A DNA stretch of 64,000 bases from JAGVPT01 sp963827085 (GTDB lineage: Bacteria; Bacteroidota; Ignavibacteria; UBA10030; UBA8401). Position numbers and translations under genes: made by a program. Below, one piece after another: positions 53,438-62,066 of the stretch. How positions within the stretch are numbered: the first letter of the stretch is position 1; each line of letters starts with the position of its first letter. The notes under the pieces are model-generated. The model ran no database searches. It was not told where the DNA came from and was given only the letters and a program-made list of their open reading frames with translations. Location: contig CAWGZY010000002.1 in the NCBI GenBank assembly GCA_963827085.1, forward strand, positions 620,001-684,000, in the 5' to 3' direction.

Positions 53438-53548
53438 CAGCGTTTCTGAATTCAAACTGCTAGAAATGTAATTCGTATTTTTATGAGTTCGTCTTGACAT
53501 GTCCGGTCTTATGAGGATGACAATCCATCCGATTCGTTGCACTCTAAA

Positions 53549-53576
53549 AAGATAAGAATTTATTCTCTTTTGTCAA
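53549..53576 (-). promoter_or_regulatory. Sigma-70-like promoter for the ilv operon
   Basis: On the minus strand TTGACA (53571-53576) and TATCTT (53549-53554) are separated by 16 bp, about 105 nt upstream of the leader peptide start. The consensus is of the general sigma-70 form rather than the Bacteroides TAnnTTTG form. Confidence 0.55.
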
Positions 53577-53661
53577 GTAAAATATTCGCTTTTTTTATAT
53601 TTGCAAAAGATTCAGTAAATTGTTTATCAAGAAAAAATCTCTATATTTGTCCTTCATCGCC

Positions 53662-55041
53662 ATGTTCCGAGACCGAAATGATACGATTGCCGCTATTGCG
53701 ACTCCATTAGGAGAAGCGGGAATCTCTTTGCTTCGGGTAAGCGGGGTAAGGGCAATAGAAGTGGTCAGCAGCGTTTTTAGCGGTAAATCCTTGTTATCCG
53801 AGGCCATTTCTCATACAATTCATCACGGCAGGATTGTGCATCCCTGTGATGGTGTTGTGGATGAAGTTCTTGTCTCAGTTTTTAAGAAGCCGCACTCATA
53901 CACAGGGGAAGATGGGGTTGAAATAAGCTGTCATGGAAGTTACTTTGTCTCACGAAAAATTCTTGAGACCGTTATTGCTGCCGGTGCAAGGATGGCCGAC
54001 CCAGGAGAATTCACTCTAAGAGCCTTTCTCAACGGCAAGATGGACCTGATGCAAGCGGAGGCAGTAGCGGACTTGATCCATTCGAAGACGGCGCTGGCTC
54101 ATCGCGCATCCATCGAGCAGCTTAGCGGCAGATTATCGGCAGCAATTAATAATCTCAGAAAAAAATTGATCGACTTGTGTTCCTTGCTGGAACTTGAGCT
54201 GGACTTCGCCGAGGAGGGAATCGGATTGGCCGATCCTGAAAAAACGAGCTCAATTTTTAATGAGACAATAACGGAAATAGAAACTTTGATAAAATCTTAC
54301 AATTACGGGAAGCTTATTCGTGATGGTGTAAAGGTTGTGTTAGCTGGGAGTCCGAATGTTGGAAAATCAAGTCTCTTGAATGTTCTCTTGCAGGAAAACC
54401 GGGCTATTGTGAGTGAAATTCCCGGTACAACCAGAGACGTAATTGAAGAGTCTGTCTTGATAGATGGAATCGTGTTTCGGCTCGTAGATACCGCCGGACT
54501 TAGAATCACCACTGATACCGTTGAGCAAGAAGGAGTCAGAAGAAGCAATGACCAAATCATTTCCGCTGATTTGATTTTGCTACTTGTTGATTCTTCGGTT
54601 TCTCTTGGAAGCTCGCTCGATAGTGTTTTGGGTTTCTTAAAAGAGTACGGCAAGAGAATAGTGCTCGTATTAAACAAAATTGATATTAAGAGTCCTGAAT
54701 TTGATTACCAGCAATTGAGAGAATTTGACAGCCTTGCTATTTCTTGCGTTACCAAACAAGGCATAGGCGATCTCACAAAAAAACTAGTCCATAAAGTGCT
54801 TGGTGGATTTGATTCATATTCTTCGAGTATTACAATTCAAAGTGAACGACATCAGTATTTGCTTAAACTAACCCAAAAAAGCCTAATTTCTGCAAGTTCT
54901 GCTTTTAAGAACCGGTTGGGCAACGAGTTAGTAGCAATCGACTTGAGGGGTGCTCTAGACTGCCTAGGCGAAGTTATTGGGTTAACAACGCCAGATGATA
55001 TACTCAACAATATTTTTTCGAGATTTTGTGTTGGAAAGTAG
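53662..55041 (+). CDS. mnmE: tRNA modification GTPase MnmE
   Basis: With MnmG it installs the (carboxymethyl)aminomethyl group on wobble uridine 34. From ATG 53662 (MFRDRNDTIAAIATPLGEAGI) it has 459 residues, the normal size; an upstream TTG would add a non-homologous stretch. The tetrahydrofolate-binding N-domain, helical domain, and inserted G domain are all present: GSPNVGKSS (G1), DTAGLR (G3), NKID (G4). The C-terminal FCVGK carries the essential Cys. A parS site directly follows its stop. Confidence 0.94.
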   Translation: MFRDRNDTIAAIATPLGEAGISLLRVSGVRAIEVVSSVFSGKSLLSEAISHTIHHGRIVHPCDGVVDEVLVSVFKKPHSYTGEDGVEISCHGSYFVSRKILETVIAAGARMADPGEFTLRAFLNGKMDLMQAEAVADLIHSKTALAHRASIEQLSGRLSAAINNLRKKLIDLCSLLELELDFAEEGIGLADPEKTSSIFNETITEIETLIKSYNYGKLIRDGVKVVLAGSPNVGKSSLLNVLLQENRAIVSEIPGTTRDVIEESVLIDGIVFRLVDTAGLRITTDTVEQEGVRRSNDQIISADLILLLVDSSVSLGSSLDSVLGFLKEYGKRIVLVLNKIDIKSPEFDYQQLREFDSLAISCVTKQGIGDLTKKLVHKVLGGFDSYSSSITIQSERHQYLLKLTQKSLISASSAFKNRLGNELVAIDLRGALDCLGEVIGLTTPDDILNNIFSRFCVGK

Positions 55042-55042
55042 A

Positions 55043-55058
55043 TGTTTCACGTGAAACA
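55043..55058. promoter_or_regulatory. parS centromere site 1
   Basis: The sequence TGTTTCACGTGAAACA is a perfect 16-bp palindrome matching the widely conserved ParB-binding parS consensus. It lies between mnmE and mnmG, the usual origin-proximal position. Confidence 0.93.
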
Positions 55059-55063
55059 CGATT

Positions 55064-56941
55064 ATGCTCACTAAAGAACCAAAAAGCCACTACGACGTAA
55101 TTGTCGTTGGAGGCGGACATGCCGGAATTGAAGCCTCATTAGCTGCGACAAGAATGGGCTGTTGCACTTTGCTTGTTACACTAAAAGCGTCCTCGATTGG
55201 ACGACTTTCTTGCAATCCGGCAATAGGTGGAACAGCAAAGGGGCATATTGTCAGAGAAATTGACGCTCTAGGGGGAGAAATGGGAAAAATTGCCGATGCC
55301 ACCGGAATCAACTTCAAGATGTTGAATAAATCCAAAGGTCCTGCGGTATGGTCTCCCCGTTCTCAAAACGATAGAGAAGAATATGCGGCTGAAGCCCAAA
55401 AGAGGATCCTGTTCCAAGCAGACTTAGATGTTTTGGAGGACTCACTTTGTGAACTTGTTGTCGAAGGCAACTCGTTGAAGGCAATCCGAACTTCCGTTTT
55501 TGGAATCATTAGCTGTAAATCCCTTGTTGTCGCCTCTGGAACATTCCTTAACGGTCTTATGCACACAGGGTTAAGGAACCGAAAAGGGGGAAGGTTCGGT
55601 GAACCGCCAGCTATGTACATTACCGAATGCCTTAACCGCCTCGGCTTCGTGTCCGGAAGGCTCAAAACTGGAACTCCCCCGAGGATTGATTTCAGAAGCA
55701 TTGATCTTGCTTCAGTTGAATTTCAGGAAAGCGATAACCCTCCCGTACCGTTTTCTTTTTCTACTGATCGGATATCGAACAAACTGATTCCGATGTACCT
55801 GACTTACACTAATAAAGAAACTCACGATGTCTTAAGGAAGGGATTTGATCGTTCTCCAATGTTCACAGGAAGAATCAAGGGGACCGGTCCACGTTACTGC
55901 CCGTCGATCGAAGACAAGGTTTCTCGATTTGCTGAGAGAGAACGTCATCAGATATTCCTCGAGCCCGAGGGCTATAATACAAATGTAGTTTATGTAAATG
56001 GGTTCTCTACAAGTTTGCCCGAGGAGATACAATTTGAAGGGCTAAAAACAATTGAGGGCTTGCATCGAGTAGAAATGCTCAGACCTGGTTATGCAGTTGA
56101 GTATGATTTTTTTCCTCCCAATCAACTCAAGCATTCATTAGAAACAAAGCTTGTCGCAGGGCTGTTCTTTGCCGGACAAATTAATGGAACTTCCGGCTAC
56201 GAAGAAGCAGCCGGCCAGGGTTTGATCGCAGGAATTAATGCCGCATTAAAATCCAAAGATGCAGATCCATTTGTATTAAGCAGAAGCGAGGCATATATCG
56301 GCGTTATGATCGATGATCTCATTAACAAATCTACCGATGAACCATACAGAATGTTTACTTCGCGAGCTGAACACCGACTCCTGCTACGGCAAGACAATGC
56401 TGACAGACGTTTGATGCGCAAGGGTCATCAACTGGGCTTAGTCTCCAACCATTTGTTGGAGACGCTAAAAACTAAGGAGCGGGCAATAGCGGCGGCATCA
56501 GCGTACTTACAAAAAAAGTTTGCTGCACCTGTTGAAGCGAACAAACTTTTGAGGCGATTCAATCTGAGTCCCACTCAAGAGCACGAAAGGCTTTCACAAC
56601 TTCTCAAAAGACCATCCATTACGATTGATGAAATGATGCCTCTGATTGAAAGTAGCGAAGCACGCCAAGCATTAGCGATCAAAGGTGTGCGCGAGCAAGT
56701 TGAAATTGATGTTAAGTATGACGGTTATATCAAAAGGGAACTCGATCAAATAAACAAATCTGCTAAATTCGAGAGCTTTGAGATTCCCGAAAATTTTGAT
56801 TTCTCCAGCATCAAATCATTAAGTACCGAAGGGAAAGAAAGGCTTCGTAAGGTAAAACCAATTTCTATCGGGCAGGCATCAAGGATTTCCGGAGTGACTG
56901 TTTCAGATATCTCGGTTTTGTCTGTGTATCTAAAAAAGTGA
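55064..56941 (+). CDS. mnmG: tRNA uridine-34 5-carboxymethylaminomethyl enzyme MnmG (GidA)
   Basis: FAD-dependent partner of MnmE; 625 residues. The FAD loop is VVGGGHAGIEA (about 14-24), followed by SCNPAIGGTAKGHIVREIDALGG. GQINGTSGYEEAAGQG and TSRAEHRLLLRQDNAD are family signatures. The C-terminal helical domain that binds MnmE is complete. It is bracketed by two parS sites. Confidence 0.95.
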   Translation: MLTKEPKSHYDVIVVGGGHAGIEASLAATRMGCCTLLVTLKASSIGRLSCNPAIGGTAKGHIVREIDALGGEMGKIADATGINFKMLNKSKGPAVWSPRSQNDREEYAAEAQKRILFQADLDVLEDSLCELVVEGNSLKAIRTSVFGIISCKSLVVASGTFLNGLMHTGLRNRKGGRFGEPPAMYITECLNRLGFVSGRLKTGTPPRIDFRSIDLASVEFQESDNPPVPFSFSTDRISNKLIPMYLTYTNKETHDVLRKGFDRSPMFTGRIKGTGPRYCPSIEDKVSRFAERERHQIFLEPEGYNTNVVYVNGFSTSLPEEIQFEGLKTIEGLHRVEMLRPGYAVEYDFFPPNQLKHSLETKLVAGLFFAGQINGTSGYEEAAGQGLIAGINAALKSKDADPFVLSRSEAYIGVMIDDLINKSTDEPYRMFTSRAEHRLLLRQDNADRRLMRKGHQLGLVSNHLLETLKTKERAIAAASAYLQKKFAAPVEANKLLRRFNLSPTQEHERLSQLLKRPSITIDEMMPLIESSEARQALAIKGVREQVEIDVKYDGYIKRELDQINKSAKFESFEIPENFDFSSIKSLSTEGKERLRKVKPISIGQASRISGVTVSDISVLSVYLKK

Positions 56942-56952
56942 ACTGGCCAAAG

Positions 56953-56968
56953 TGTTTCACGTGAAACA
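56953..56968. promoter_or_regulatory. parS centromere site 2
   Basis: Second perfect TGTTTCACGTGAAACA palindrome, 1.9 kb from the first, in the mnmG-rsmG gap. No parA/parB genes follow rsmG within the window. Confidence 0.93.
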
Positions 56969-56992
56969 ATACTACGAAAGCATCCTACGACC

Positions 56993-57718
56993 TTGACAAC
57001 GGACGAAATATGGCTTCGATCTCTAGCTCTAAAAAATGGAATTACAATAACGGATATACAATTCCAAAAATTAAGCCGCTATGTGGATCTGCTCAAGGAA
57101 TGGAACAAACGTATTAACCTGATTTCACGGAAAGACGTCGCAGACATATGGCCCAACCACATCATGCTTTCTCTTGCATTTTTGTTTAAAGTCGAGATCG
57201 CTGACGGAGCAAGAATTCTTGACCTCGGGACTGGCGGTGGCTTGCCGGGCATTCCACTGAGTATTTTGCGGCCAAAGGTCGCTTTCGTTCTGCTGGATTC
57301 AATACACAAAAAAACAAAAGCGGTTGAAGAAATGGCGACTTCGCTTGACCTGGCAAACGTATCAGTAATTTGCTCCAGAGCCGAAGACCTTAATGCGGCG
57401 AAGAATTACCAGAATACTTTTGATGCCGTTATTGCTAGAGCCGTTTCCGGTTTGGAAAATCTGGTACACTGGGGGATGCCATTTCTAAAAAAGACCGTTG
57501 CCCCCATTGCCTCCAACGTAAAATCCGACAAAATAAATGTTTCAAACTCGCCGGTTCTTATCACGATGAAAGGCGGCAATACGGAACTCGAAATAGAAAA
57601 AACCCTGAAACGCTTTCCCCATGTAAAAATCCATTCTATGGATCTCACTTTTAAAGGGGGCGAATTGCTTCAGAACAGCGATAAAAAGCTTATCGTTGTT
57701 AAAGATATTAAACGGTGA
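56993..57718 (+). CDS. rsmG: 16S rRNA (guanine-527-N7)-methyltransferase RsmG (GidB)
   Basis: Methylates G527 of 16S rRNA. About 241 residues from a TTG start at 56993; no ATG is available in frame nearby. VDLLKEWNKRINLISRKD and the SAM loop ILDLGTGGGLPGIPLSILRP are diagnostic; DAVIARAVSGLENLVHWG is the acidic/catalytic region. It follows mnmG in the conserved gidA-gidB arrangement, with a parS site between them. It ends 4 bp before murQ. Confidence 0.92.
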   Translation: MTTDEIWLRSLALKNGITITDIQFQKLSRYVDLLKEWNKRINLISRKDVADIWPNHIMLSLAFLFKVEIADGARILDLGTGGGLPGIPLSILRPKVAFVLLDSIHKKTKAVEEMATSLDLANVSVICSRAEDLNAAKNYQNTFDAVIARAVSGLENLVHWGMPFLKKTVAPIASNVKSDKINVSNSPVLITMKGGNTELEIEKTLKRFPHVKIHSMDLTFKGGELLQNSDKKLIVVKDIKR

Positions 57719-57722
57719 CAAT

Positions 57723-58670
57723 GTGAGCCTCCAACCGGCACTTTTCGATCGACTATTGAATTTGACCACAGAGCAAAGAAATCCATCAACAATGGATATC
57801 GACACACGGTCAATACCCGAAATCCTAAAAATCATAAACGAAGAAGATAAACGAGTCGCTTCAGCTGTTGAAAACGAAATCGTTTACATTGCCAAAGCTG
57901 TTGAAATTGTAGTTGACTCATTTAAAAAAGGGGGAAGATTAATCTATCTTGGAGCCGGAACGAGCGGGAGGTTGGGTGTGCTTGATGCTGTAGAATGTCC
58001 CCCCACGTTCGGCGTGGACCCAAAGAAGGTGCAGGGAATAATAGCCGGCGGCGAAAAGGCGATGTTTCGTGCCCAGGAGGGGGCGGAAGATCACGAAGAA
58101 GGAGGAGTGAAGGACATCAATGAAATAGCAGTTGGCAATAAGGATGTTGTTTGTGGAATTGCAGCAAGTCTGCAAACGCCGTATGTCGTTGGTGCAGTGA
58201 TTGAAGCAAAGAGGAGAGGCGCAAAAACTATTTATCTTACCACCAATCCACGGAAAAAATTCTCCATACCGGAATTTAGTGAACTGTCCAAGGCCATAGA
58301 CGTGGCGATTTGTCCGGAAGTTGGTCCGGAAGTCATCATGGGGTCGACGAGAATGAAATCAGGGACAGCACAAAAATTGGTTCTCAACATGATTACTACC
58401 GCGGCGATGATCCGCATTGGGAAAGTCTATGAAAATATGATGATAGACCTCCAACTGACGAATCAGAAGCTTAAGGAAAGAGCTAAGCGGGTAGTGATGA
58501 CAATAACGGGCATAGGATATGAGGCCGCCGCCGAGTACCTTGAAAAGGCCGACGGCCAGGTTAAAACGGCTCTTGTCATGATAAAAGCCAATGTATCAAA
58601 GATCGACGCTTTGAATCGACTTCAAAAAGCTGACGGGTTCGTTCGCTCCGCAATTGAAAACATTCAATAA
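57723..58670 (+). CDS. murQ: N-acetylmuramic acid 6-phosphate etherase
   Basis: Cleaves the lactyl ether of MurNAc-6-phosphate to GlcNAc-6-phosphate in cell-wall recycling. Start taken at GTG 57723; an earlier TTG at 57696 would overlap rsmG. TTEQRNPSTMDIDTRS is the conserved N-terminus, GAGTSGRLGVLDAVECPPTFG the SIS-domain sugar-phosphate site with the catalytic Glu, and GSTRMKSGTAQKLVLNM the second signature. The position after rsmG, where parA usually lies, is noteworthy. Confidence 0.93.
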   Translation: MSLQPALFDRLLNLTTEQRNPSTMDIDTRSIPEILKIINEEDKRVASAVENEIVYIAKAVEIVVDSFKKGGRLIYLGAGTSGRLGVLDAVECPPTFGVDPKKVQGIIAGGEKAMFRAQEGAEDHEEGGVKDINEIAVGNKDVVCGIAASLQTPYVVGAVIEAKRRGAKTIYLTTNPRKKFSIPEFSELSKAIDVAICPEVGPEVIMGSTRMKSGTAQKLVLNMITTAAMIRIGKVYENMMIDLQLTNQKLKERAKRVVMTITGIGYEAAAEYLEKADGQVKTALVMIKANVSKIDALNRLQKADGFVRSAIENIQ

Positions 58671-58697
58671 AAACCATTATAATCCAGGAGAATCGCG

Positions 58698-59405
58698 GTG
58701 AATATTCCGCCAATAGATACTGATATTTATCCACCCTTCATCGGGTTTCCGAAAGAAGGCATCGACTTCCTTCGCAAACTAAAACGGAACAACAACCGGG
58801 TTTGGTTCGAAAAACACAAAACCAACTACGAATCCGACGTCAAGCTGCCAATGCAGTCCCTTATTTCTTCTCTTCAACCCTATTTCGACTCTTTTGCGCC
58901 GGAATTCGACATCAACCCTAAAAGATCGCTTTTCAGGATATACCGCGACATCCGCTTCAGCAAGGATAAGACTCCCTACAAAACACATGTCGCCGCCCAT
59001 TTTGTCCTCCGGGGAAAGCCAAAAGGAATCGAGGGGTCTGGTTACTACCTGCACATCGAACCAGGAAGTGTTTTCCTGGGAGGCGGAATTTATATGCCTG
59101 ACGGCGATCAACTGAAAAAAATTCGCCGAGTGATTTCAAGTCAGCCGAAGGCGTTTTTAAGCATTGTTAATAATAAGGCATTCATAAGAAGATTCAAGAA
59201 GATTGATGGGGACAAACTCCAACGCGTCCCCCGGGGTATTGAACCAAACCACCCAATGGCCGAATGGCTGAAACTCAAACAGTTTTTTGTCGGTGTTGAG
59301 TGGAAGGAAGGGAAGTGCCTGAATTCTCAATTTGTGAAAGATGCCGCGAAAGTTTTCGAAGAGGCAACTCCATTGGTGGCCTTTCTTAACGATGCAATGA
59401 AATAA
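58698..59405 (+). CDS. DUF2461 (TIGR02453) family protein
   Basis: A 235-residue conserved protein of unknown function. The GTG start at 58698 has AGGAG 7-8 nt upstream. Family features include FLRKLKRNNNRVWFEKHKTNYE near the N-terminus, RIYRDIRFSKDKTPYKTH in the middle, and SGYYLHIEPGSVFLGGGIYMP. No catalytic motif can be named. It is 27 bp downstream of murQ. Confidence 0.87.
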   Translation: MNIPPIDTDIYPPFIGFPKEGIDFLRKLKRNNNRVWFEKHKTNYESDVKLPMQSLISSLQPYFDSFAPEFDINPKRSLFRIYRDIRFSKDKTPYKTHVAAHFVLRGKPKGIEGSGYYLHIEPGSVFLGGGIYMPDGDQLKKIRRVISSQPKAFLSIVNNKAFIRRFKKIDGDKLQRVPRGIEPNHPMAEWLKLKQFFVGVEWKEGKCLNSQFVKDAAKVFEEATPLVAFLNDAMK

Positions 59406-59434
59406 AGTCTTATCTTTCCATCATCGGCTTCATT

Positions 59435-60037
59435 TTGTCTTCTGCGCGTAACAATACAAAGCAATACTACCTTCTTTACAAACCGTACGACGTATTGTGC
59501 CAATTCACCGACAGTCTCGGTAGAAAAACATTGAGGGACTTTGGTCCGTTTCCAAAAGATGTCTATTCTGTCGGGCGGCTTGATATCGACAGCGAGGGGC
59601 TGCTTCTTTTAACAAATGATAACGCGATTAATCATCGGCTGACAGAGCCGGAATTTGAGCATCCGCGAACATATCTTGTGCAGGTGGAAGGAATCCCTTC
59701 GCCTGAAGCCCTTGGACAATTAGAACGGGGCGTGGTCATCCGGGGAGAGAAAACGAAACCGGTTCAGGTCCGCCTTCTTGAACACGAACCTCAAATTCCT
59801 CCGCGAACTCCCGGAATTCGCTACAGAAAGAACATTCCAACAGTATGGATCGAACTTACGCTGCGCGAAGGGCGTAATCGGCAAGTCCGAAAAATGACAG
59901 CGGCGGTCGGTAATCCAACATTACGCCTTGTCAGAACGAAGATTGGTGATTTAATGCTCGGAAATTTACAACCCGGGGAGGTGCATCAGCTGACTTCAGA
60001 AGAGGGGGAGAAATTACGGAATTATGTCGGACTGTAG
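59435..60037 (+). CDS. rluE: RluE/RsuA-family pseudouridine synthase
   Basis: A 200-residue small pseudouridine synthase, closest to RluE, which modifies U2457 of 23S rRNA. YYLLYKPYDVLCQF opens the domain; the catalytic Asp lies in SVGRLDIDSEGLLLLTND; GRNRQVRKMTAAVG is the conserved C-terminal motif. There is no S4 domain, which agrees with RluE. The start is a TTG at 59435 with no clear ribosome site, so the N-terminus is uncertain by a few residues. Confidence 0.87.
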   Translation: MSSARNNTKQYYLLYKPYDVLCQFTDSLGRKTLRDFGPFPKDVYSVGRLDIDSEGLLLLTNDNAINHRLTEPEFEHPRTYLVQVEGIPSPEALGQLERGVVIRGEKTKPVQVRLLEHEPQIPPRTPGIRYRKNIPTVWIELTLREGRNRQVRKMTAAVGNPTLRLVRTKIGDLMLGNLQPGEVHQLTSEEGEKLRNYVGL

Positions 60038-60100
60038 CTTGTGGGGAATGAAAACCGGTGCTGCCATCCCTACCATTCTCGCGTTTCGCCGATCATGAAT

Positions 60101-60122
60101 ACAAGAAAATTTTCTTGTTTTT
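60101..60122 (+). terminator. Terminator after the rluE-like gene
   Basis: The 18-bp perfect palindrome ACAAGAAAATTTTCTTGT (7-bp stem, AATT loop) runs into TTTTT, 64 bp past the stop. Confidence 0.65.
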
Positions 60123-60197
60123 GCGGGATAAATATTTATCTCGCTCAAAAGCATACACAGACAATAGAACGAGAACCATTCATTGTTTCACAAACAA

Positions 60198-60225
60198 AAA
60201 ACCCGGCACCATGCGGCCGGGTTTT
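60198..60225. terminator. Bidirectional terminator between rluE and nfnB
   Basis: A perfect 10-bp stem AAAACCCGGC/GCCGGGTTTT with an 8-nt loop, giving a U-tract on both strands (TTTTC on plus, TTTTTTG on minus). It separates the convergent genes. Confidence 0.88.
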
Positions 60226-60249
60226 CTAATTTTGCAAAACCGTGCGTAT

Positions 60250-61695
60250 TTACTTTTTTGACTGAACATATTCATGAATCGCTGCTGCCGCCTTTTTTCC
60301 CGCGCCCATTGCTTTAATGACTGTTGCTGCGCCGATGACAATATCTCCGCCGGCCCAGACGCCTTCACGGGAAGTCTTTCCCGTTTCGTCTGCAATAATA
60401 TTTCCGTATTTGTTCGTCGTCAAACCGGGTGTCGTCTTGTTGATGAGGGGATTGGAGCCGTTGCCCGTTGCGACGATTGCCGCTTCGACGTTGAGAATGA
60501 ATTCGCTTCCGGCAATCGGAACGGGTTTCCGCCTCCCCGATGCATCGGGTTCACCAAGTTCCATCTTCTGACATTCCATTCCAACGAGCCAGCCGTTGTT
60601 CCCGAGAAAACGGGTCGGATTCGTGAGAAGCAGGAATTCAATCCCTTCCTGTTCACCGTGATGAATTTCTTCTTTTCGTGCCGGCATTTCTACGCTTGAG
60701 CGCCGGTAAACGATGTACACCTTTTCAGTCCATGGCAGCCGGCGTGCAGTGCGTGCGGAGTCCATCGCCGTGTTGCCGCCGCCGATTACCGCAACATGTT
60801 TTGCCATCGGGACGGGCGTATCGGCATGATTCGGGAATTCAAATCCCTTCATCAGATTGACACGCGTGAGAAATTCATTTGCAGAGTACACTCCGTTTAA
60901 GTTCTCGCCGGGGATTCCCATAAAGTATGGAAGCCCTGCGCCCGTTCCGATGAAGACCGCGTCAAAGCCGTCTTCATTCATCAACTCGTCGACCGTTCGT
61001 GTCATCCCGACGACAAAGTCGCATTGAATCTGGACTCCCATTTTTCCGAGGAACTGTACTTCTGCATCAACAATTTGTTTCGGAAGGCGGAATTCCGGAA
61101 TGCCGTACACCAAAACGCCTCCCGGCTTATGCAGTGCTTCAAACATCGTCACTGCATGACCGAGTTTTGCAAGATCTCCCGCGCAGGTTAATCCCGCAGG
61201 GCCCGCCCCGATGATGGCAATCTTTTTTCCTGTCTGTTCGGCAATCGGCGGAAGAGAAATTTTTCCGGAAGCCCGCTCCCAGTCCGCTACAAAACGTTCA
61301 ATCCTGCCGATGGCAACCGGCTCAACCTTGGCGCCGATCGTGCATACCGCTTCGCATTGTTCTTCCTGCGGACAAACCCTTCCGCATACAGCGGGGAGCG
61401 CATTCGTTTCCTTCAACGTTTGCGCGGCAAGCTCAAAGTTTCCCATCGCTACGTGAAAAATAAACTGCGGGATTTTCACGTTTACCGGGCAGCCTTCCAT
61501 GCATTTCGGGTTCTTGCACTGAATACATCTTTCGGCTTCTTCAATCGCCAGTTCCGGCGTGTAACCAAGCGGCACTTCAAGAAAATTTTTCGCCCGCTCC
61601 AGGGGATCCTGTTCCGGCATCCCGTGGCGCGGAATCTTCATTCTCTCTTTATTTGTAAGCTTCCTGGCAGTATGTTCGACGGCTTCGTTGCTCAT
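60250..61695 (-). CDS. nfnB: NfnB/SudA (GltA-type) NADPH-dependent flavoprotein
   Basis: A 481-residue homologue of the glutamate synthase small subunit, of the TIGR01316 type. IPRHGMPEQDPLERAKNFLEVPLGYT precedes two cysteine motifs for 4Fe-4S clusters (CIQCKNPKCMEGCP and CGRVCPQEEQCEAVC). IAIIGAGPAGLTCAGDLAKLGH is the FAD loop and VAVIGGGNTAMDSART the NADPH loop. With NfnA just upstream it would form the bifurcating NADH-dependent ferredoxin:NADP oxidoreductase, or sulfide dehydrogenase SudAB. GltD for the distant gltB is the alternative role. The nfnA-nfnB gap has been split by nested mobile DNA. Confidence 0.87.
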   Translation of the reverse strand: MSNEAVEHTARKLTNKERMKIPRHGMPEQDPLERAKNFLEVPLGYTPELAIEEAERCIQCKNPKCMEGCPVNVKIPQFIFHVAMGNFELAAQTLKETNALPAVCGRVCPQEEQCEAVCTIGAKVEPVAIGRIERFVADWERASGKISLPPIAEQTGKKIAIIGAGPAGLTCAGDLAKLGHAVTMFEALHKPGGVLVYGIPEFRLPKQIVDAEVQFLGKMGVQIQCDFVVGMTRTVDELMNEDGFDAVFIGTGAGLPYFMGIPGENLNGVYSANEFLTRVNLMKGFEFPNHADTPVPMAKHVAVIGGGNTAMDSARTARRLPWTEKVYIVYRRSSVEMPARKEEIHHGEQEGIEFLLLTNPTRFLGNNGWLVGMECQKMELGEPDASGRRKPVPIAGSEFILNVEAAIVATGNGSNPLINKTTPGLTTNKYGNIIADETGKTSREGVWAGGDIVIGAATVIKAMGAGKKAAAAIHEYVQSKK

Positions 61696-61755
61696 TTCTG
61701 ATTATGCAAAAAATCTATGATCTGAGATCTATTTATCACTCTGCGTTTACTATTC

Positions 61756-61804
61756 TTTACTTATGACTTTTCGCTCTAAGCTTTTCACTTTTAACTTCTA
61801 ACTC
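61756..61804. repeat. Period-7 array hosting the MITE insertion
   Basis: Seven heptads in register from 61756: TTTACTT, ATGACTT, TTCGCTC, TAAGCTT, TTCACTT, TTAACTT, CTAACTC. The register resumes after the mobile element at 63177 (TTAATTT, CTCGAAG), so the array once ran unbroken from near nfnB to the nfnA stop. Confidence 0.85.
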
Positions 61805-61884
61805 GAGACATCTGAAAAATTGCCTCTCGCCAAGCCGCTGGTGAAGCCATCCCTTGTATATTCGAAATAGTTATTTAGTTTATA

Positions 61885-62036
61885 GAACAACCGTCTGAAG
61901 CCAAGAAGCCTGAGTCATCCCTAGACAAATAAATGTCGTCCCGAAGATAAGGCCGGTTTCAGAATTTTTCGTCAACATCGAACAGTATCATAAGACGTTA
62001 AGTCTGCATTCACAAGAGTCAATGTAAACGAAAATG
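61885..62036 (+). ncRNA. IS110 bridge RNA (target- and donor-binding loops)
   Basis: Two stem-loops in tandem. Target loop: closing stem TCTGAA/TTCAGA (61894-61899, 61958-61963), left guide CATCCCT (61916-61922), apical hairpin GACA/TGTC (61924-61937), right guide TCCCGAAG (61939-61946). The left guide is identical to the left flank plus core (61848-61854); the right guide is the exact complement of core plus right flank CTTCGGGA (63087-63094). Donor loop: stem TTTTCGT/ACGAAAA (61966-61972, 62028-62034), left guide ACAGTATC (61982-61989) identical to the element's right end (63080-63087), right guide ACAAG (62012-62016) complementary to CTTGT at the left end (61853-61857). RNA ends are estimated. 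Confidence 0.85.
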
Positions 62037-62066
62037 GTTGCATTGCAACTAAGAAGGACTCACGCT

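Noticed and set aside
53342..53542. 66-residue small membrane protein
   Set aside because: The hydrophobic tail is explained by branched-chain codons of a leader peptide placed 6 nt before an attenuator; the upstream part has no protein-like features.
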